Shown here: in pieces, positions 59,601-64,000 of the stretch
How positions within the stretch are numbered: the first letter of the stretch is position 1
Layout of the letters: each line of letters opens with the position of its first letter
NCBI GenBank assembly: GCA_905182995.1
Contig: CAJJDP010000002.1
Location: 310,001 to 374,000 of the forward strand
From: Paramecium octaurelia
Taxonomy: Eukaryota; Ciliophora; Oligohymenophorea; Peniculida; Parameciidae
Direction: 5' to 3'
DNA length: 64,000 nt
The notes under the pieces: model-generated
The model's input: the letters and a program-made list of their open reading frames with translations, nothing else
Databases searched by the model: none
What the model was told of the DNA's origin: nothing
Position numbers and translations under genes: made by a program

Positions 59601-61596
59601 AAATTAGGATTTTGCTTAATAATTGTTCCAGGTTTGACAAATTGATTTTTTTATTTTTACAATCCAATATGTGATGATTAGAAAGATTAAGATATATTAT
59701 GATTGGAAGCATCTTTACTGTTGTCAAAAACCTAATTGCTATTTTATTAGTGTTTAACAAATGAAGAATCAAATATGTATCTGGCACTCTTTTTCTTACC
59801 TATGCCATTATTCAATTTTGTATCGTTTTATTTTTAATCTTTTTAATGATTCTCTTTGATATTCCCTATTTTTTAAATCTAAGTTGAAGCTAATAAAATA
59901 TCAGTACAATTTCTGAGATCAGGAACTCGTTTTTCTGAAATCAAAAGATCAATATCTAAAGTTTTCATTTCATCTTATGTTTATTATCTATTGGTGTCTA
60001 TTAATAGTTTGTCACAATTTGTCTTTTATTTTAGAGAAGCATTTCTGACCAAATTTTTAAGTTTATTATAACTAAAATTGTATGTTTTAAAATTTTCAAC
60101 AAGTTATACTACTTTGGGTTTAGCCTTAAATAAAAACTTTGGATTTTCTAAAATTATAATATCAGTCCTAATAAGATCTAAGACATTCTAAGAAGTTAAA
60201 ATCATAAACCCTGTTTCATTTTTATAATGAGATTTAAACCCTAATAATTATGTTTATCTTTGAAATGATAACAGTGGTAAATTAAAATATTTTTCGATAG
60301 GCATTAGTATTTTCCTATCATTTTATGATTTTAGAACTATTGGATAATCATTTGCTCTTAATTTTTACTATTTTTTAACTTTGTATTTATTTTTCACTTT
60401 TTACTATTCCTTATAGAATGCTTTGTTATTTTTGATAATAATAAAAAAATAACATATTTTCTCTAACAATTATAGGTTCTAAGGAAATATTAACAAACAG
60501 TAAATTAGGCTTTTAAAAAAATAGTCGTCTATAAAAAAGGATGAAAAAACCATATTAGATATAAAACATATTGAAAATAAGATCCAACAAGCATAACAGA
60601 TGTAAGTCTGAAATTCTACTATCCAGCTTTTTTATGAATAGTTTTACTTCTTTAGGTTTGTTTATCCATAACAGCAATCCTCTCCAACTCGAATTGCCAT
60701 TCCAAAAATCCAGTCTACTCTATCCAGTGTTTCTCCCTTCAAAATCATATTTTTTTTATTAAATGAAGTAGCTTTTGGATCGTTTTTTAATTTTATACTC
60801 CCTACAGGCGACTCTTATATACTGAAAGAGATTTGTCCATTTAGTTTTGTAATGAAATCCATAATATTACCTTTTGTATTGTGATTAATGTTAACAAATG
60901 TACAAGAACATGCATTACGCACTTCAAAATCAACTAGAAGCTCCTCTTAACTAGAGTCTAAAATGAGAAGATCAGCCGGACTCTACTTTCCTCTTTTAAG
61001 ACATACGATATCTCCCAATTATAATTCTGACCATTTTATTGATTTGTAGGATTTAAATCTAAATACTTATAATGTCATACTCTAAATAATCTTAATTTTT
61101 GTCTTCCATTTGTTTAATTTCCTCATCAGAAATATTAGGAAACTTCGAAAATATTCGACATTTAGAATTATTAACGATAGATTATTGTTATCTTAGTTTA
61201 TAACTGATTAATAGCAAGTTTACTAAATACTAAAGCTTATCTAAAAAGTAACATGTCAATGAATAAAAAACTATTATTTATTCAGTAAAATCTTAATAAT
61301 AGGTTTTTCCTGATAATGCAATGACTAATATAATTAAAAGGATCAAATTTTCGACCCTTTTTATTAAATCAATCATTTTTTTAATCACTTGGTATGACTA
61401 AAGATATAAGACAATTCTTTACTCCAACAAATTATATATAATTGATTGTATTTTCAAAATTTATTAACTTTTGCACTTCTCCATTGGAAAATTCAATCTA
61501 TGAATTTACACATTTAATACTTTATAAACCTAACCATTTTCCTGTTATTAAAATAGCGTTTTTTAGACTGATTTCTAAATTTACTTTGGTAGCCAT
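53637..61596 (-). CDS. P4-ATPase-like/guanylyl cyclase fusion
   Basis: An 8-kb gene, the largest here. N-terminal half: P4-type ATPase (flippase)-like region starting MATKVNLEISLKN, with WSELQLGDIVCLKRGKQSPA (A domain) and NMILKGETLDRVDWIFG. At the phosphorylation site the DKTGTLT motif is absent: the segment reads VLDLIRTDIIILENPKFLF. Then several membrane segments (57-58.5 kb), cyclase domain C1 (VTILFCDIYQFDKV; GIHYGRVIAGVIGV; LIGDTVNTTSRV) near 56.2-56.7 kb, more membrane segments, and C2 (ATVLFADIAGFTKYSS; RIGVHTGRVLGGVVG; YGEDVTIANLMESSG) at the C-terminus. This is the known ciliate/apicomplexan architecture of large guanylyl cyclases. Early introns are 25 and 22 nt; others not all resolved. 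Confidence 0.9.
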
Positions 61597-62026
61597 AAAT
61601 AACAGTAAGAAATAAACCTATGAATTATGGTCATATTAATTAATAAAATAAATTGTCATAATAAATTTATAGAAGCCAATAAAGTTTCAAAAATGAATAA
61701 ATTGATTAAAATAAAAGTGGATTTTTAAGTTTGGAAATCTCTTGTAGGATTATGATTGATAATAAAATGTATCTAAATGAACAGCATTTCGAAATGATGA
61801 AATATTTTATTTAGTAAACATTTGAATTTTAAAATCATCCTGTATTAAGTATCACACTAAAGAGAATATATAGTATTTTGAATTAATATTATTAAATTTC
61901 TGAAAAATAGCACTATTTAATTGAGGTTAATTAAAATTATTCTTAAATAAATATTATATTAGGAGTCTGGGAATTAAAAATTAAATAGACAAAGAAATAT
62001 TTAGAGATTTATTTGAAATATATAAA
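61597..62026. other. intergenic region
   Basis: About 430 bp between the cyclase start and the B-box gene stop, AT-rich, no coding frame or RNA recognised. Holds the cyclase promoter. Confidence 0.5.
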
Positions 62027-63862
62027 TCATTATTTCTTGTTAATATTTTATCCAACCCTTCTATTTTTCTAGGAAGTCCATTCATAATTTTCTTTGCTTG
62101 TTGTCTTATGATTTTTTGATTTTTATTAATGATTTTTAATCACCTGACCATAAACTGATTCGCTTGGATGACTACAAAGCTCTTTTAATATTTTGTCTTT
62201 CAATGTGTCTTCATTTTAAACTTAGGGATTTGAGTTAATCCCAATGTTCATTATAAACTGTCTTTTACTTTCTTGCTCTGTGGATTATGGCTTAATTTAT
62301 TTCGATTTAGATCTTAAGTGGCTTTCCTATTAACGATGCAAATAGACAGTATCACTTTATTATTATAAATGAGAGGCAGACTTTAAATTTGGAACTGAAC
62401 CATATTATTATTTGTGGAGGTAATTTTATATTAGATTCTACTAAGCTAAACATAATACATAAATAAATACATTTTTGATTAGAGTTATTCTTTATTTAAT
62501 TATTATAGGTTTACCCTTAGAAAATAGATTTACTAGCTGGAATAATCTTTTGTTTAGGCGTAAGTTCTCTATCTTCGAGACTCCCTCTTTCAGCTTCTTT
62601 TATAAATTTTTGTATTTGAAAACAACTCAAATTGTTATTTAATAATGAATAAGATTTTTCACTTATTCTTTCGCAATCAGTCGTTGTTTTTTATTTTTCA
62701 TTGCATTAATATGAATATTTGTCAATTAATTACTTTTAAAGTGCTTTTTTCGAACTAACTTACTCTAAAACACGAGAACTATTTTAATAAGAGATTTTAT
62801 CATTTGGTGTTATATTATCCCTTCTCAAACTAAGCTTCTATTTCCAACTTTCAGGGGTATTTGCATTACTTCTAACAGGGTTTGAATTGATGGATTCAAA
62901 TTTATTAAACTGTTAACGAATAGGAGATTGTAGTTGTACTTAATTCATAGTAGAGATAGGACTGTTGACCTCCTCATTTTCAAAAATATCAAAATATTTT
63001 TAATGATTTGACAAATTAAATTCAAAATTTTATTAACTAGTCACTGTCTTTTGATTATATTCCATATTATCATTTTTAATGAGCAAATTGTAACACATTT
63101 TATTCATAAATGTTAGAATTTAATTTTAATCAACATTGAGCTATTTCAGAGATAGTTAAAATTGATTATTTAATTATTGATATCGTATTTCATCTACTTT
63201 TTTTTAATACTTTTGCATAATCTCATCAAATGGTTTCATTTCCATTTTCTTTACTATGTTGTCATGATTGGTGAAAATATCAATAGAAAACTACTTCAAT
63301 TATTGTATTAATTGCTTGATATTCTCTATTTACTCCTAAACCTGATTTTAATAGTTGGAATAGTCATTTTATAATTTCTGCTGATATGTTTGTCTTAATT
63401 AATTAGTTGTCTTTAGAACTATATTAAAAAATTCTTCACAATTAATATTCTATTCCTCCCATTAGTTTATTAAGTTGTTTTTAATATCATTCAGGTTAAC
63501 TAATTTTTAATCACATTATTAAAGAGCTTAATGTAAATCCTTCTGAAAGTTATTTATTTTATCTTTCCTTTATATTTCCAATTATACCTCTTATGTTTCC
63601 TCTATTTTAAGACCTTACAAAGCTAAATTCAATGCACATTTTGAACAAAATAATTAATTGCTATTTTGTTATACATAAAATTTTGCCTATATTTTAACAA
63701 ACAAATTACTTTTTTATTTGGATGCTTTAAACAGTTGTTGCTTTCATTATTAGCATGTTTTAAAATGTTTGAATTTTTCAAAATTCTCTCTTAATCAGTT
63801 TTTACGAAACTCATTTCATCTGAATTTGATAAATCTGAAGATGAAATTGATTAAAAACTCAT
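62027..63862 (-). CDS. B-box coiled-coil protein
   Basis: Two clear introns (23 and 25 nt) leave 596 codons; an additional 3n intron near 62470 is possible. The start is ATG 63862 (MSFQSISSSDLSNSDEM); a second in-frame ATG is at 63814. NNCLKHPNKK and, after the first intron, QLFCSKCALNLAL form a B-box-like zinc site (CxxH ... CxxC). It is followed by about 250 residues of coiled coil (LEIQRKDKINNFQKDLHQAL; QEQIENIKQLIQQLKQFS), the order seen in TRIM-like proteins, but there is no RING. The C-terminal third is Ser/Gln-rich with SP sites. Such B-box/coiled-coil proteins are numerous in ciliates; no function is known. Confidence 0.75.
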
Positions 63863-63947
63863 TTATATTCGTTAAAATAATAATTAAATAATAAAGAAGA
63901 AGTAATCAAAAATATCTAATTATAAATACGATTAAACAGATTAGATA

Positions 63948-64000
63948 ATGAATATTTATATCTAAAAGCATGTAGAATAGATAATAAATGGTAAATAAAT
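63948..64000 (+). CDS. possible start of next gene
   Basis: ATG at 63948 followed by an open frame to the window end (MNIYIQKHVEQIINGKQ). Too short to judge; the spacing from the divergent B-box gene (85 bp) is like that of other real genes here. Confidence 0.22.

Noticed and set aside
1-64000. Transposons, retroelements, virus-like elements, CRISPR arrays, telomeric repeats
   Set aside because: I saw no transposase, reverse transcriptase, integrase, capsid-like or Cas coding sequence, no terminal repeats, no regularly spaced repeats and no G4T2-type runs; fits a purged macronuclear genome.
1-64000. A bacterial-style operon or biosynthetic cluster
   Set aside because: Strands alternate, genes have spliceosomal introns and individual promoters, and neighbours are functionally mixed.

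Overview
The window reads as macronuclear DNA of a ciliate, most likely Paramecium or a close oligohymenophorean relative. Three things in the sequence show this. First, conserved proteins stay in frame only if TAA and TAG are read as glutamine and TGA is the sole stop. Second, introns are tiny (about 20 to 38 nt), start with GTA/GT and end in TAG, CAG or AAG. Third, the DNA is AT-rich and packed, with gene spacing often 17 to 110 bp. For most multi-exon genes here, the genomic span minus the proposed introns is an exact multiple of three with no internal TGA, which supports the models. Standard-code ORF calling cuts every one of these genes to pieces. I could run no database search; family names rest on motifs I can see.

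Layout. 1-5 kb: a Myb/SANT-like gene running off the left edge, a secreted crystallin-like protein, a multi-pass membrane protein and a PP4/PP6-type phosphatase. 5-10 kb: a casein-kinase-1-like pseudokinase, a Rab GTPase, an R2R3-Myb protein and an NAD(P)-binding SDR protein. 10.0-12.7 kb: a 1,360-bp direct duplication around a single N, almost certainly an unmerged contig overlap; it doubles a secreted 2H-phosphoesterase-like gene and the SDR 3' end. 13.6-17.5 kb: a histidine-less gamma carbonic anhydrase, a short protein, a MORN protein and the ciliary protein PACRG, the last two divergent with a 21-bp gap. 17-22.4 kb: secreted, MIR-domain, transmembrane, double-FHA and Lys/Gln-rich proteins. 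23-29.5 kb: a DHHC palmitoyltransferase, a TOG/SPIRAL2-like microtubule protein and an ABCG transporter with one in-frame TGA. 29.5-38 kb: a polyQ CC2D1-like C2 protein, an active-looking Ser/Thr kinase, a kinase-dead CDPK-like EF-hand protein, a coiled-coil protein and the tRNA m1A58 methyltransferase. 38-40 kb: an apparently decayed gene and a short protein. 40-49 kb: a large Q/RG-rich protein ending in a second crystallin-like domain, a cyclic-nucleotide-gated potassium channel and a Cys-rich zinc-binding protein. 49-64 kb: a 1,507-residue Cabin1/Hir3-like protein, an 8-kb P4-ATPase/guanylyl cyclase fusion and a B-box coiled-coil protein.

The genes do not form operons. Recurring functions are cilium and microtubule biology (PACRG, MORN, TOG/SPIRAL2), cyclic-nucleotide and calcium signalling (cyclase fusion, CNG channel, CDPK-like protein), membrane traffic and lipidation (Rab, DHHC, CC2D1-like, ABCG) and phosphorylation control. 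A striking theme is conserved folds that have lost catalytic residues: two pseudokinases, a gamma carbonic anhydrase without metal ligands and a P-type ATPase domain without its phosphorylation motif. No transposon, viral element, CRISPR array, tRNA, rRNA or telomeric repeat was recognised.
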